Of a stretch of 37,989 bases of DNA, positions 32,001 to 37,989 are shown piece after piece. Positions within the stretch are counted from its first letter, which is position 1; each line of letters begins with the position of its first letter. Source of the stretch: Peptococcaceae bacterium SCADC1_2_3 (lineage in GTDB: Bacteria > Bacillota > Desulfotomaculia > Desulfotomaculales > Nap2-2B). The notes below the pieces were generated by a model. That model made no database searches and was not told where the DNA came from. It saw only the letters and a list, made by a program, of their open reading frames with translations. The position numbers were made by a program, and so were the translations under genes. The DNA is taken from NCBI GenBank assembly GCA_000681355.2, contig JJNX02000014.1:1-37989 (forward strand), read 5' to 3'.

Positions 32001-32145
32001 GTTTTCCACCTTAATTACCCTGGTGTTGGTACCGGTAATTTACACCATATTTGACGACTGGAAGGAAAAATGGTCGGCCCGGCGGCAAAGCCGTTTGAAC
32101 GTTTCTGGCTTAGATGTAACTGATGATTTTAGTAAAGAAAGCTAA
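29002..32145 (+). CDS. RND efflux transporter permease (AcrB/HAE1 type)
   Basis: A 1047-residue proton-driven multidrug or solvent efflux pump. It has the internal duplication of the family: TM1 (LLVAVLVTAVLILGGISFSR) with porter domain LEMKVPVGAVFTSYPGISPQ-EVENQVTRPLE, the TM2-6 block (IILGVVLAVFIIWLFLRNLR; IGVGLIVDDSIVVLENIFRH with the paired Asp residues of the proton relay), and a second half with LALVLAIVLIYLIMVAQFES and GVVVKNAIILIDYVNKLRQR G. Length is normal. It is related to SwrC/YerP-type pumps of Bacillota. RBS GAGGTGAAG precedes the ATG. It ends the marR operon; the next gene converges 65 bp away without a clear terminator. Confidence 0.96.
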   Translation: MKLAEVSIKRPLLVAVLVTAVLILGGISFSRLSIDLLPEMKVPVGAVFTSYPGISPQEVENQVTRPLESVLSTVNDLDSITSTSSVGQSVIIVMFNWGTDMDFAALQMREKVDLVKRFLPQDAEAPMVLKMDPNMMPVMQIALSSADLVHLQKLVDDVISPRLERVSGVASVWGAAEVEREIHAWVDPVRLEGYGLTLNGLVAVLKGENLNVSSGEIRQGKKDLLVRVTGEFQSIDEIKQVVVSNQEGVPIHLGEIAQIEDGHKKTTQLSRVNGQRSIALMINKQSGTNTVAVANNIRKTIAQLEKELPGVKFNIMMDQSIFVRNSINHIFREIILGVVLAVFIIWLFLRNLRSTLIIATSLPVSLIATFILLYFSDMTLNLISMGGLAIGVGLIVDDSIVVLENIFRHRSIGSGLIEAANVATDEVAGAVTSSTLTTIAVFLPIVFIQGLAAEIFKPMAYTVSFSVLASLIVAFTIVPLLASRLLIFKKEPFTEKPMENPKRLRDNWFERLKNAYRRLLTWALGHRRQVIILVVVLFALSLGGAALVGAEFFPNTDQGYVNVNIEMPKGTSLTETNRVVSFVEKSVKEFSKQIKAIYTGVGYTGNVAMGGTSAPDLAQVNIELVKKNERTLSADEMADKIRQKIGTIPGGKIKVTAQDPTMQSMPGMTAVEVKIKGDDLAVLSRLEKELVTLVEKTPGTQDVSSTLKEGRPEVQVLVDRNRAAMYGLAPMEITSTVRTAIDGVVATKYRTVGEEVDLRVQLAAGSTPTLNELANLMISSPTGTKVPLAQVADLRLAVGPNEIEREDQTRMVTVGANLEPGKNLSSVIKDIKDRLPSLALPPGYTVEFGGEQEMMSEVFQNLILALVLAIVLIYLIMVAQFESTLYPFIIMFSVPVTLIGVVASLLITGRAFSVPAFIGVILLMGVVVKNAIILIDYVNKLRQRGLSRNEALLTAGPIRLRPILMTALTVILAMSPLALGIGEGAEIQAPMATVVIGGLLFSTLITLVLVPVIYTIFDDWKEKWSARRQSRLNVSGLDVTDDFSKES

Positions 32146-32210
32146 AAAAGTTTCTCTGTAAAATATTCATTTCTAAACCAATACCATACTAAAAGCTTTC
32201 TATGTTTTTC

Positions 32211-32957
32211 TTAACTTTGAATATCCCAGTTAAATCGTTTTTTAAACCTTTCCAGGATATTAATTACTTTTGCGCCAAAAATTATTATAAAAAGGACGTT
32301 GGCCAGGGCATGGGTAGCGTCCCAGATGACAGAGTTGGCTAAAGTGTAGAGATATGTTTTTAAGGTCAAGGGATAAACAAAACTGGTCCAAAACCAAACG
32401 TTAATGATTATTCCGTATAGCCAGCCCCAAAAGAAACCAAAGATAACCAGGACAATAATACTGGTTTTTGGAGAAAGGTTAAGTTTGCGCAGCCAACCTG
32501 CGGTAATTCCTACCAGCCCCCAGGTAAACATTTGGTATGGCGTCCACGGTCCATGCCCTAAAAAAAAGTTAGAAATTAAGGCGGTTAAAGAAGCTACCAT
32601 AAATCCGGCTACCGGACCAAAAACGTAACCGCTGCAAATAATAAAAAAAGTACAAGGCTGAAAGTTCAGCATAGCGGCAAAAGGGAGGCGGGAAAGGGCG
32701 GAAATAGTTCCCAGCATAGAAACCAGGGCTATTTCTTTGGCTCCTTTAGCCGACCTTTCAAATTCGTACCAAAAACCCAGTACGCTTAGACCGACAAAAA
32801 TGGTGGCGATTAGGCCCCAGTTAAAAGGGCCCGCGTTAGGGTCAAAAATACTTCCTTTAAAATACAAAGGAGCCAAGTAAATAAAAACTCCCAGGCAAAA
32901 AATTAAAACGGCGATGATTATTCGCATTTGCGCTTTTGGGGACGGTTCTTTTGACAA
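32211..32957 (-). CDS. ECF transporter S component, probably for cobalamin or a corrinoid precursor
   Basis: A 248-residue protein with about six or seven transmembrane helices (first MRIIIAVLIFCLGVFIYLAP; later FTWGLVGITAGWL and VIFGFFWGWLYGIIINVWFW). The PFAAMLNFQPCTFFIICSGY-VFGP segment resembles the substrate-binding S components of energy-coupling-factor importers. It is the last gene of the operon with EcfT and the double EcfA, controlled by a cobalamin riboswitch, so a corrinoid is the likely substrate (inference from context). The start is uncertain: TTG at 32957 lies inside a REP repeat and gives the N-terminus SKEPSPKAQ; ATG at 32927 starts exactly before TM1. Neither has a well-spaced ribosome site. 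Confidence 0.85.
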   Translation of the reverse strand: MSKEPSPKAQMRIIIAVLIFCLGVFIYLAPLYFKGSIFDPNAGPFNWGLIATIFVGLSVLGFWYEFERSAKGAKEIALVSMLGTISALSRLPFAAMLNFQPCTFFIICSGYVFGPVAGFMVASLTALISNFFLGHGPWTPYQMFTWGLVGITAGWLRKLNLSPKTSIIVLVIFGFFWGWLYGIIINVWFWTSFVYPLTLKTYLYTLANSVIWDATHALANVLFIIIFGAKVINILERFKKRFNWDIQS

Positions 32958-33024
32958 CGTATGCTTGTTAAACCCTTTTCAAGGCCGGTCATATTTACCC
33001 CCAGTTGTCAACAGAACCGTCCCC
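32938..33024. repeat. Inverted pair of 21-bp GAACCGTCCCC repeats between ecfA and the S-component gene
   Basis: Bases 32938-32958 and 33004-33024 are inverted copies (GTTGTCAA-AGAACCGTCCCC) that match at 20 of 21 positions, 45 bp apart, like a bacterial interspersed mosaic element. One arm supplies the apparent start of the S component, the other codes the last ten residues of EcfA (GGDGSVDNWG). The same core occurs at 7110-7150 and 7884-7894. Confidence 0.8.
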
Positions 33025-34707
33025 TCCCTCCTTAAGTAAGTCTAGAGTTTCTTCAACCGTTAGAATATCCTGTGGTACACCGTACTTTTCAAAACCCTGC
33101 AGGATCCGGTTTACCTGAGGAGAAAATAACAAGGCCCGGGAAAGGACTTCTTTTTTATGACCATCTACCACCACCTTTCCTTCGCTTAGTAAAATGATGC
33201 GTTCGGCGTGGGCGGCCGCCATTTCTACATCATGGGTAACCACAATGACGGTATTGCCATGCTGCCGGTATTCTTTTAAAAACTGCATTAAGCTGGTTTT
33301 TAAGCCGTGATCCATGCCCCGGGTAGGTTCATCTAAAATAAGGACCTTTGGTTCGGCAACTAAAACAGAAGCTAAAGCTACCCGTTGTTTTTCTCCCCCG
33401 CTTAAAAAGCGAGGGTACTGCTTTTTGTAAGGGGTTAAATTAAACCGCTGCAAGGTGTTATTTACCCGGGTAGCTATATTTTCAAAACCCAAGCTTTTCA
33501 AGGTAAAAGCTATTTCTTCTTCCACGGTGTCGGCAAAAAGATGATCGTTGGGATTTTGAAAAACATAACCTACCTGCCGGGCAAGCTCAGCTACCGTAAG
33601 TTTTTTTATATCCTGTCCGTTCACCAGAACCTTGCCTTTCCCGGGTTTTAACAGTCCGTTAAAATGTTTAACCAGGGTGGTTTTGCCGGAAGCATTGCGG
33701 CCCATAACGGCAATAAACTCTCCCTGGCAAAGACGTAAATCTATCCCTTTAAGAACCATTGGTTCTTTTTGATAGGCAAACCAAAGCTTTTCTACTTCTA
33801 TTGCCGGAATCCCGGGCGGTTTCTTATTTATCTTCTTATTTATCCGGGAAGATGGCTTTTTGACGGCCCTAAAAAAGGCTTCCAGTACAGTCCGCGCCTC
33901 CTTGACGGTTAAAGGCAGGCCATTTACCTGGTGACCCGCTTTAATAAGCTTTTGCGTCAGGGTAATCAGGGGAGGGAAGCCAAAGCCAATCTTATCCAGC
34001 TTTTCGTATTGCGAACGCATAATTTTTGCCGGTTGACCGTCGGCCACAATTCTTCCCTGATCTAAAACAATCAGCCGGTCTACCAGGTGTATTACCCGGT
34101 CAAGGCGGTGTTCCACTAAAATTACCGTTAAGCCTAACTCATCATTTAAACGGGAAATGATACCCAGCACATCTTCCGCTCCTTGAGGATCAAGCTCGGA
34201 AGTAGGTTCATCCAACACCAGTATTTGGGGTTTTAAAGCCAGCACGGAAGCAATGGCTACTTTTTGTTTTTCTCCACCTGAAAGCTCATGCAAAGAACGA
34301 TAACGTAAAGAAGCAATGCCCACCGTATCCAGTGCTTCCTCCAGACGTTTACTTATTTCGGTGCGTGGTAATCCTAAGTTTTCCAACCCAAAAGCAATTT
34401 CTCTTTCTACGTCTGTAGTAACCAACTGGTTTTCTGGATCTTGAAAAACCAGACCTACCCGGATAGCCAATTTGGCTGTAGAGTAGTTTATGGTTACAAG
34501 TCCCTCCACTTCTACCGTCCCACTTATCCTGCCGCCGTAAAAATGAGGGATTAAACCGTTCAGGCAACGGACCAGGCTGGACTTGCCGCTTCCGGAGGAG
34601 CCGCTTAACAAAACAAATTCTCCGTCCGTAATGGTCAAATTAATTTCTTTTAAAACAGGTTCAAGGGAACCGGCGTATGAAAAGGTTAAATTTTGGATTT
34701 TAATCAA
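32995..34707 (-). CDS. ecfA: ECF transporter ATPase, EcfA1-EcfA2 fusion
   Basis: A 570-residue protein with two complete ABC ATPase domains in tandem. Domain 1: Walker A GSSGSGKSSLVRCLNG, Q-loop LVFQDPENQLVT, signature LSGGEKQKVAIASVLA, Walker B ILVLDEPTSELDP. Domain 2 (from about 300): GRNASGKTTLVKHFNG, VFQNPNDHLFADTVEEE, LSGGEKQRVALASVLV, VLILDEPTRGMDHG. The FQDPE/FQNPND Q-loops are typical of EcfA proteins. Usually EcfA1 and EcfA2 are separate 280-residue genes. The last ten codons are repeat-derived and likely harmless. Overlaps ecfT by 8 bp, so the two are coupled. The linker (SSRINKKINKKPPG) is short and basic. Confidence 0.95.
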   Translation of the reverse strand: MIKIQNLTFSYAGSLEPVLKEINLTITDGEFVLLSGSSGSGKSSLVRCLNGLIPHFYGGRISGTVEVEGLVTINYSTAKLAIRVGLVFQDPENQLVTTDVEREIAFGLENLGLPRTEISKRLEEALDTVGIASLRYRSLHELSGGEKQKVAIASVLALKPQILVLDEPTSELDPQGAEDVLGIISRLNDELGLTVILVEHRLDRVIHLVDRLIVLDQGRIVADGQPAKIMRSQYEKLDKIGFGFPPLITLTQKLIKAGHQVNGLPLTVKEARTVLEAFFRAVKKPSSRINKKINKKPPGIPAIEVEKLWFAYQKEPMVLKGIDLRLCQGEFIAVMGRNASGKTTLVKHFNGLLKPGKGKVLVNGQDIKKLTVAELARQVGYVFQNPNDHLFADTVEEEIAFTLKSLGFENIATRVNNTLQRFNLTPYKKQYPRFLSGGEKQRVALASVLVAEPKVLILDEPTRGMDHGLKTSLMQFLKEYRQHGNTVIVVTHDVEMAAAHAERIILLSEGKVVVDGHKKEVLSRALLFSPQVNRILQGFEKYGVPQDILTVEETLDLLKEGGDGSVDNWG

Positions 34708-35626
34708 GTGACCACCTCTTTTTAGTCGCTAAGGGCAGGATGGCTAATAATAAAACTACCAGGACAAGCATAAGGATTAATTCTAACCAGTTAAGATTTA
34801 TTTTTTGTAGGGACGGATAATAACGGTAACCACCGTAACCTTTAAAGCGGAGAAAAAGGCCAAAAATAAGGGGCAAAAAACCTGCCACTACCTGGATTAG
34901 GCCAAAAGGAGTTAGCTTTATTTCTCTAAAGTAGGTGCGCACCTTTCGGGCCCCAAAGGCCCTGGATTCCATAGCTTCAGCTATTTGAACCGTCCGGTCT
35001 AAAGAGTTTGATAATAAAGGTATTAAAACTGCCCCTCGGGACCTTATTTTTTGAATTAATTTACCTTTATCTATTTCCAGCCCTCTTGACCTTTGAACGT
35101 CGGTAAGACGTCCCAGATCGTCAATTAAAGCCGGCATAAAACGGGTAGAAAGTGAGGTGGCCAGAACTGATTTAAAAGGGAGTCTTAGTTTTAAGGCCGC
35201 CAGCAGCATATCGTCCGGATGAACGGTAAGATTTAAAATGGTAAAGGCAGAAACAATAGCCAGAAGCCTGAGCGACATTCCCAGGCCAAAGCAAATAGCC
35301 TCCAGGGTAATTTTCGGCTGTCCTAAGGTGGGAATTTCAAAGGTAAACTCCAGCAAAACGTGCGTCCCATGGTACATCACCAGGGAGTTAATGATTATGA
35401 TAACCAAAGAAAGGTAAAGTACAAAGCGCAGCAAGGAAAGCCATTCCTGCCACCCCTTGGCGGCAATTACTACGGGTAAGGTAGCCAAAAAAAGCAATAA
35501 AAGATAAAGGGGGTGCTCAAAGATCATAGCCAAAAGCACAATACTGCTTACCCAGGCCAGCTTGACAAAAGGATTTAACTTATGAATCAGAGTGCCTTTA
35601 TCCTGGTAGCGAAAGTTTAACTTCAA
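34700..35626 (-). CDS. ecfT: ECF transporter transmembrane subunit EcfT
   Basis: A 308-residue membrane protein: N-terminal LIHKLNPFVKLAWVSSIVLL-AM, four further hydrophobic helices, and the two EcfT coupling motifs with Ala-Arg/Ser-Arg-Gly character, DVQRSRGLEIDKG (about 185-197) and AEAMESRAFGARKVRT (about 225-240), that dock into the ATPase pair. A C-terminal helix (LELILMLVLVVLLLAILPLA) completes it. Family length is about 260-310. It couples ATP hydrolysis of the fused EcfA to the S component. The 103 bp upstream (35627-35729) contain only repeat-like GTCGTCGGT and GACGTCTGACATC tracts; no terminator is evident there. Confidence 0.93.
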   Translation of the reverse strand: MKLNFRYQDKGTLIHKLNPFVKLAWVSSIVLLAMIFEHPLYLLLLFLATLPVVIAAKGWQEWLSLLRFVLYLSLVIIIINSLVMYHGTHVLLEFTFEIPTLGQPKITLEAICFGLGMSLRLLAIVSAFTILNLTVHPDDMLLAALKLRLPFKSVLATSLSTRFMPALIDDLGRLTDVQRSRGLEIDKGKLIQKIRSRGAVLIPLLSNSLDRTVQIAEAMESRAFGARKVRTYFREIKLTPFGLIQVVAGFLPLIFGLFLRFKGYGGYRYYPSLQKINLNWLELILMLVLVVLLLAILPLATKKRWSLD

Positions 35627-35729
35627 GATTTAAATAAACCCTTTCCCTTGGAAATTCGGTCGTCGGTTGCCGGACATCAGTCATCAGAAAATTTTGACGT
35701 AAAACTGTTTTTCTCCTGACGTCTGACAT

Positions 35730-37169
35730 CTAATAAGGCCTTCTTTTCTTTTTTATCCACCAGAGGCCTGCTCCAAGTACTATCACCAATGGGATTAGCC
35801 ACCAAAAATCAGTCAGGCGTTGGCTATTTTTAACTGTCCGGGGGCCACTTTTAGAGGTTACCGGGGTGAGCTGGTTATCTTTAGGAGCTTTGTTGGCATT
35901 ATTTAGGAAAGAATTTTTATCTGTAGACTCTTCCATCTCTTTGGTTTTTGTTTCTTCAGTTTCGGTCTGGTTTTTACTTGTTGTTTTTGTTTCTGGTGTT
36001 TTTGAAACGACTTTTTTATCCTGGTCTTTAAGGTTTACAACCGGGGCTTGCTTTTCCAGGGCTTCTTTAGATTCTTTATTTTGCTTTTGCTCTGAAATAC
36101 CCTCTTCGGTTTGAACCGTCAAGACCTTTATTCCCGACGAAGTTACCGGGGCTTTAATCACTTTTTCTTTGCCTACTACCGCCGCAAAAGTATATTTTAA
36201 CTTTTCGGAGTGATTAATTAACACGTTAGCGGCCCGCTTAGCCCCTGGTTCATCAATACCGGATATTACCGCAACCATCCCTTCACAGGCCAGGCTTCCT
36301 TTGGGATTCCAGGGATTTTGCGCCGCCTGCAGTATCCCATAACCAGAACCATAAGTTGTTCCTGTCTTTCCTTTATAATTACGGATGATTATTTCATTAT
36401 GAGCAAAGTAAATAACCTCACGTTCTTGAAAAACCTGGTTTAACTCTTTAATTAGGGGTGAACTTGCTAGACCAATAAGAAATAAGTTATGGCTTTCTTT
36501 CTCGTTTACCGTTAAAGCCGACATTTCTTTAACCTGGACATTTTGTACCCCGTAGTTTAAAAGCTTATTTTTTAATCTTTGGGCTTCTTCATCAAAACCC
36601 TGGGCATACACCACGGTAGTTGGAACCACCCTTCCTTTATAACCGTGCAGGCAGGGCTCGGGAAAAAAACCGATCATCGCCGAAGGACCCATTACGTAAG
36701 AGGTCCAATCATGAAAGTCCCAGTGTTGAATGTCGCCTGGGTATAACTTATAACTGTGGGCAAAAACATTGGCCATTACCCCGTTAAGGTAATAAAACCA
36801 GTATTCCGTTTGGTCCCCCTTAATCCCTTCAATAGTTTCAATATAGCTTCCGGCCATTTCAATTTTGGCGGCTTGTTCCAGAGCCTCTCCCGCCGTGGCA
36901 CCAACCCTTACTTCTATTTTTCGGTCAAAAACTATCTCTTCGCCAAAGTTTTTAGTGCCTATTATGCGCACGGTCATTTGCTCTTTGGAAGGAAGTCTGA
37001 CAAAACTATAAACCGGCCCAACCAGGGAAAGTAAGAAGAGCAGTAAAACAAGCGCCGGAAAAAGAGACACTTTTTTTAACCGGCAAAAAAGGTTTTGATT
37101 AAAAGTAACCAGATATTTCAAGCCAGCACTTATTCCTTTTGCCAACCGAGCTTTTACCCTACCATTCAT
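35730..37169 (-). CDS. DUF4430 (transcobalamin-like) membrane-anchored surface protein
   Basis: A 479-residue protein. Residues 36-56 are a signal or anchor helix (LFPALVLLLFLLSLVGPVYS). Residues about 62-155 form a DUF4430 domain, the fold of the transcobalamin C-terminal domain: TVRIIGTKNFGEEIVF, VRVGATAGEALEQAA, then YWFYYLNGVMANVFAHSYKL-YPGD. Residues about 165-335 form a second alpha/beta region (NLFLIGLASSPLIKELN, NPWNPKGSLACEGMVAVISG) resembling repeats of surface-layer proteins. A Lys/Glu/Thr-rich linker (about 350-440) leads to a C-terminal helix (WWLIPLVIVLGAGLWWI-KKKRR). Strong AAGGAGG before the ATG. It is the first gene behind a cobalamin riboswitch and terminator and precedes an ECF importer; capture of corrinoids outside the membrane is the likely role (inference). 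Confidence 0.85.
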   Translation of the reverse strand: MNGRVKARLAKGISAGLKYLVTFNQNLFCRLKKVSLFPALVLLLFLLSLVGPVYSFVRLPSKEQMTVRIIGTKNFGEEIVFDRKIEVRVGATAGEALEQAAKIEMAGSYIETIEGIKGDQTEYWFYYLNGVMANVFAHSYKLYPGDIQHWDFHDWTSYVMGPSAMIGFFPEPCLHGYKGRVVPTTVVYAQGFDEEAQRLKNKLLNYGVQNVQVKEMSALTVNEKESHNLFLIGLASSPLIKELNQVFQEREVIYFAHNEIIIRNYKGKTGTTYGSGYGILQAAQNPWNPKGSLACEGMVAVISGIDEPGAKRAANVLINHSEKLKYTFAAVVGKEKVIKAPVTSSGIKVLTVQTEEGISEQKQNKESKEALEKQAPVVNLKDQDKKVVSKTPETKTTSKNQTETEETKTKEMEESTDKNSFLNNANKAPKDNQLTPVTSKSGPRTVKNSQRLTDFWWLIPLVIVLGAGLWWIKKKRRPY

Positions 37170-37321
37170 AATATTTTCCTCCTTAAAAACATAATCCTAA
37201 AATAACCCCACTTTTTTAATCTATGTTCCAGTATAAGCGTTTTTCATAATCTTACCGGCACCCAATTACTTTTACCCCAAAGAATCTTAGAAACACGGCG
37301 TTAACTTTAAAATTTAAAAAA

Positions 37322-37362
37322 TAAAACTCCCGTTCCTCCGTTGAGAGGTGGCGGGAGTTTAG
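37322..37362 (-). terminator. Intrinsic terminator in the riboswitch expression platform
   Basis: On the minus strand AAACTCCCG pairs with CGGGAGTTT around a partly paired CCTC/GAGG loop and is followed by TATTTTTT. It lies between the B12 box and the DUF4430 start codon, 150 bp upstream of the gene. A further hairpin (GGTACTTACCCTC/GAGGTAAACTTATGTACC, 37381-37419) lies just before it and may be the competing element. Confidence 0.8.
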
Positions 37363-37419
37363 TTATTAATTTCATGAGCCGGTACTTACCCTCTCCATGG
37401 GAGGTAAACTTATGTACCC

Positions 37420-37690
37420 ACAATGCCGGATAGATCTCCTGACTTGTGAATCATTACCTACCTAGCTACCTTCCCAGGATGGCACTCAGCACTTCTAAGA
37501 TTTACAGTAACCCAAACATAACACCCTTAAATAACCCAGGTTACCTTTATGAAATCTTCTTTTAACGCTGAGTACCACTCCAGTGGTTTTTTTGCTTAGG
37601 TGGCTTCCCACTTACAGTGGCCGGACCGTCCAGGACTTGCACCTGGTTCCCTATTTTCCTGCAGTGCCTGCAGGAACCCGACATGAATTA
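37420..37690 (-). ncRNA. Cobalamin riboswitch
   Basis: On the minus strand the class-defining pieces occur in order: GGGAACCAGGTGCAAGTCCT, GGACGGTCCGGCCACTGTAA and GTGGGAAGCCACC (37597-37660 or so), a central hairpin region, and the B12 box AAGTCAGGAGATCTATCCGG near 37426-37445. The outer stem pairs TGCCGG-side sequence at 37422-37430 with the 5' end near 37680-37690. With the terminator at 37322-37362 the likely mode is transcription termination when adenosylcobalamin or a related corrinoid binds, shutting off the DUF4430/ECF operon when the vitamin is plentiful. Confidence 0.93.
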
Positions 37691-37708
37691 GATTATTTAG
37701 TTTTTCTT

Positions 37709-37737
37709 TTTTTAACACAATTTTTACTGGTTGTCAA
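37709..37737 (-). promoter_or_regulatory. Promoter of the riboswitch-controlled operon
   Basis: On the minus strand a perfect TTGACA (37732-37737), a 17-bp spacer, and TAAAAA (37709-37714). It would start transcription about 15 bp before the riboswitch. Confidence 0.65.
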
Positions 37738-37989
37738 GAAAGTTTTAACCTAAGCTTTTTGCTTTGTAAACTTTTTTGGCTTTTTAATTATTGGTCAAGC
37801 GTTCTCAATGGGTAAATTGAAACTGCGCTACATTAAATAATGACATATTTCTCTATTGATTAAATTATTTTCCTCATTTTACCATAATAATGAGTATACT
37901 TATCCTATTTTCCACAGTTTAGGACTGAGGATATTTTATCGGGAAAGTTATCTCCATGTGGATAATTTTTAGGCTGCTGCCACCAGACT
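37738..37989. other. A+T-rich stretch without a gene at the window end
   Basis: I see no coding frame of note. Two DnaA-box-like 9-mers occur: TTTTCCACA at about 37908-37916 (one mismatch to TTATCCACA) and TGTGGATAA (perfect, reverse) at about 37959-37967. Two boxes alone are weak evidence of anything. Confidence 0.3.

Overview
The window comes from a low-to-mid GC chromosome of an anaerobic Bacillota (Firmicutes). Desulfotomaculum/Peptococcaceae-like Clostridia fit best; I cannot name a genus. The pointers are the sepF-proC-yggT-DUF167-ileS cell-division block, a B. subtilis-type TRAP (mtrB) gene, a DUF4912 plus GH57 branching-enzyme pair, an archaeal-type Thi4 with histidine at the sulfur position, and a cobalamin-riboswitch-controlled ECF transporter.

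Bases 1-9300 are an accessory, decaying region. A DDE insertion sequence has cut a type III restriction (res) gene. A restriction-associated gene next to it is broken by a nonsense codon and a deletion, while the modification gene (mod) looks intact. Then come a 190-bp element with 30-bp terminal inverted repeats, remnants of surface-protein domains (SLH, stalk, dockerin), three remnants of Rpn-type nuclease genes, a truncated REP-associated transposase, many small palindromes, and three separate VapBC-type toxin-antitoxin pairs.

Bases 9300-23430 are mostly core genes: rnhA facing ileS, then on the minus strand DUF167, yggT, proC, sepF, yggS, phoU and pstB; after that fmdB-like (+), and on the minus strand dedA, mtrB, dnaE and thi4. 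Bases 23671-32145 run on the plus strand: DUF4912 protein, GH57 glucan branching enzyme, DUF503, a small DUF4405-like membrane protein, and a MarR / RND adaptor / RND pump operon. Bases 32211-37740 are a minus-strand operon: promoter, cobalamin riboswitch, intrinsic terminator, transcobalamin-like DUF4430 surface protein, EcfT, a fused double ATPase EcfA, and an S component. Together they look like a corrinoid capture and uptake system.

The most unusual pattern is an interspersed element family, eight copies from 8.06 to 26.35 kb. Each intact copy begins and ends with GTAACTAYTCAGGT-type inverted repeats, and three copies are flanked by perfect, different 8-bp A+T-rich direct repeats, so the family has transposed. 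The core of the element is the first dozen codons (MKTYRNLQVWQK) of a four-helix-bundle (S23/Avd-like) protein gene, and one copy (17.27-17.60 kb) still carries about 57 codons of that gene. Other copies carry further hairpins or tandem repeats nested at the same internal place.
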